64,000 nt of DNA, taken from the NCBI RefSeq assembly GCF_002288825.1, contig NZ_NSLI01000004.1, forward strand, positions 556,501 to 620,500. The letters run 5' to 3'. Position numbers and translations under genes: made by a program. The notes under the pieces were generated by a model, which saw nothing but the letters and a program-made list of their open reading frames with translations, ran no database searches and was not told where the DNA came from. This DNA comes from Sphingomonas lenta (GTDB lineage: Bacteria > Pseudomonadota > Alphaproteobacteria > Sphingomonadales > Sphingomonadaceae). Below, one piece after another: positions 63,713 through 64,000 of this stretch (position 1 is the first letter of the stretch; every line of letters starts with the position of its first letter).

Positions 63713-64000
63713 GGGAATAGCTGGCCTCTAGGCTTCGCGCGCAGGCGCGGGTGGGGGAGCGGGTGCGCCGACCGCCCATGGGCCCTCCCGGCCGCTCCTC
63801 CCGATGAGGAAACGGCGGGGCTTCCCGCGACGCTGTCGGATCGGCCGCCATGTAACGCCGGCGGCGCAGAGGCGCAAGGGTGAGGGAGGGGAGCGCCGCG
63901 CGGGCCGCAGGCAGAGCTCTACGCGGGCGCCGGTGGTCGCGGGAACGCCGGGACTCGCTGAACTCCGGTGCTTTCCGAACGTCGGCGCATGCTCGACGCC
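63713..64000. other. Upstream region of secE, no gene seen
   Basis: About 290 bases at the window end. I looked for the tRNA-Trp gene that often precedes secE and did not find a cloverleaf or a GGTTCGA-type T arm. No convincing protein frame is present. It probably holds the secE promoter, but no clear box pair stands out. Confidence 0.45.

Noticed and set aside
63713-64000. tRNA-Trp expected upstream of secE
   Set aside because: No cloverleaf or T-arm sequence found in the available bases.

Overview
The window looks like a chromosomal segment of a high-GC alphaproteobacterium, most likely a sphingomonad (Sphingomonas or a close relative). The evidence is the high GC of nearly all core genes, an Oar-like TonB-dependent receptor, a LytS/LytTR pair, DUF3297, DUF2490 and DUF6771-type proteins, and intergenic palindromes of a kind I associate with sphingomonads. 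This is recognition from the translated sequence; no database search was run. I see no rRNA, tRNA or CRISPR array.

Positions 1-31,500 are ordinary chromosome. They hold a partial TelA, a K+ channel with an RCK domain, a Na+/H+ antiporter, a CYTH-CHAD protein, a single-chain DUF262/DUF1524 (GmrSD/BrxU-like) putative restriction enzyme, a DUF983 protein, TypA/BipA, an EVE-domain pair, two glycine-zipper secreted paralogues, DUF3297, an ABC-F ATPase, a histidine kinase/response regulator pair, a TonB-dependent receptor, then GNAT-purL-membrane protein-ligA, a serine hydrolase, methionine aminopeptidase, a CinA/MoaB-like protein and a metallophosphoesterase. From 31,500 to 37,450 there is a six-gene leftward run: a proline-rich membrane protein, a PPP-type phosphatase, a small membrane protein, an M28 peptidase, a phosphodiester glycosidase-like lipoprotein and an erythromycin esterase-like protein.

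Positions 37,600-63,712 contain the normally compact secE-nusG-rplK-rplA-rplJ-rplL-rpoB-rpoC cluster, all leftward but broken apart. Between nusG and rplK lie a VapC-like TA pair, a lower-GC four-gene rightward cassette (unknown protein, trypco2-like small protein, CD-NTase, SLATT 2TM protein) and a tandem-HTH protein. Between rplA and rplJ lie an RTX remnant, a proline-rich protein, a small acidic protein, an MBL hydrolase and a PhoX phosphatase with an Ig-like insert. Between rplL and rpoB lie a glycosyltransferase and a Pro/Thr-rich membrane protein. Between rpoB and rpoC, with almost no spacer, lies a lower-GC unknown two-TM protein. Each remaining block has its own visible signals: strong terminators after nusG, rplA, rplL and rpoC, and sigma70-like promoters before rplK, rplJ and rpoB.

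The most interesting items are (1) the CD-NTase/SLATT cassette with two uncharacterised companions, a candidate CBASS-like antiviral system inserted in the translation/transcription cluster; (2) the foreign-looking gene wedged between rpoB and rpoC; and (3) a short 3'-end element (CCGGCCGG, variable hairpin, TCCGACG) in three copies, whose hairpin arms differ but keep pairing, each just upstream of a terminator hairpin.
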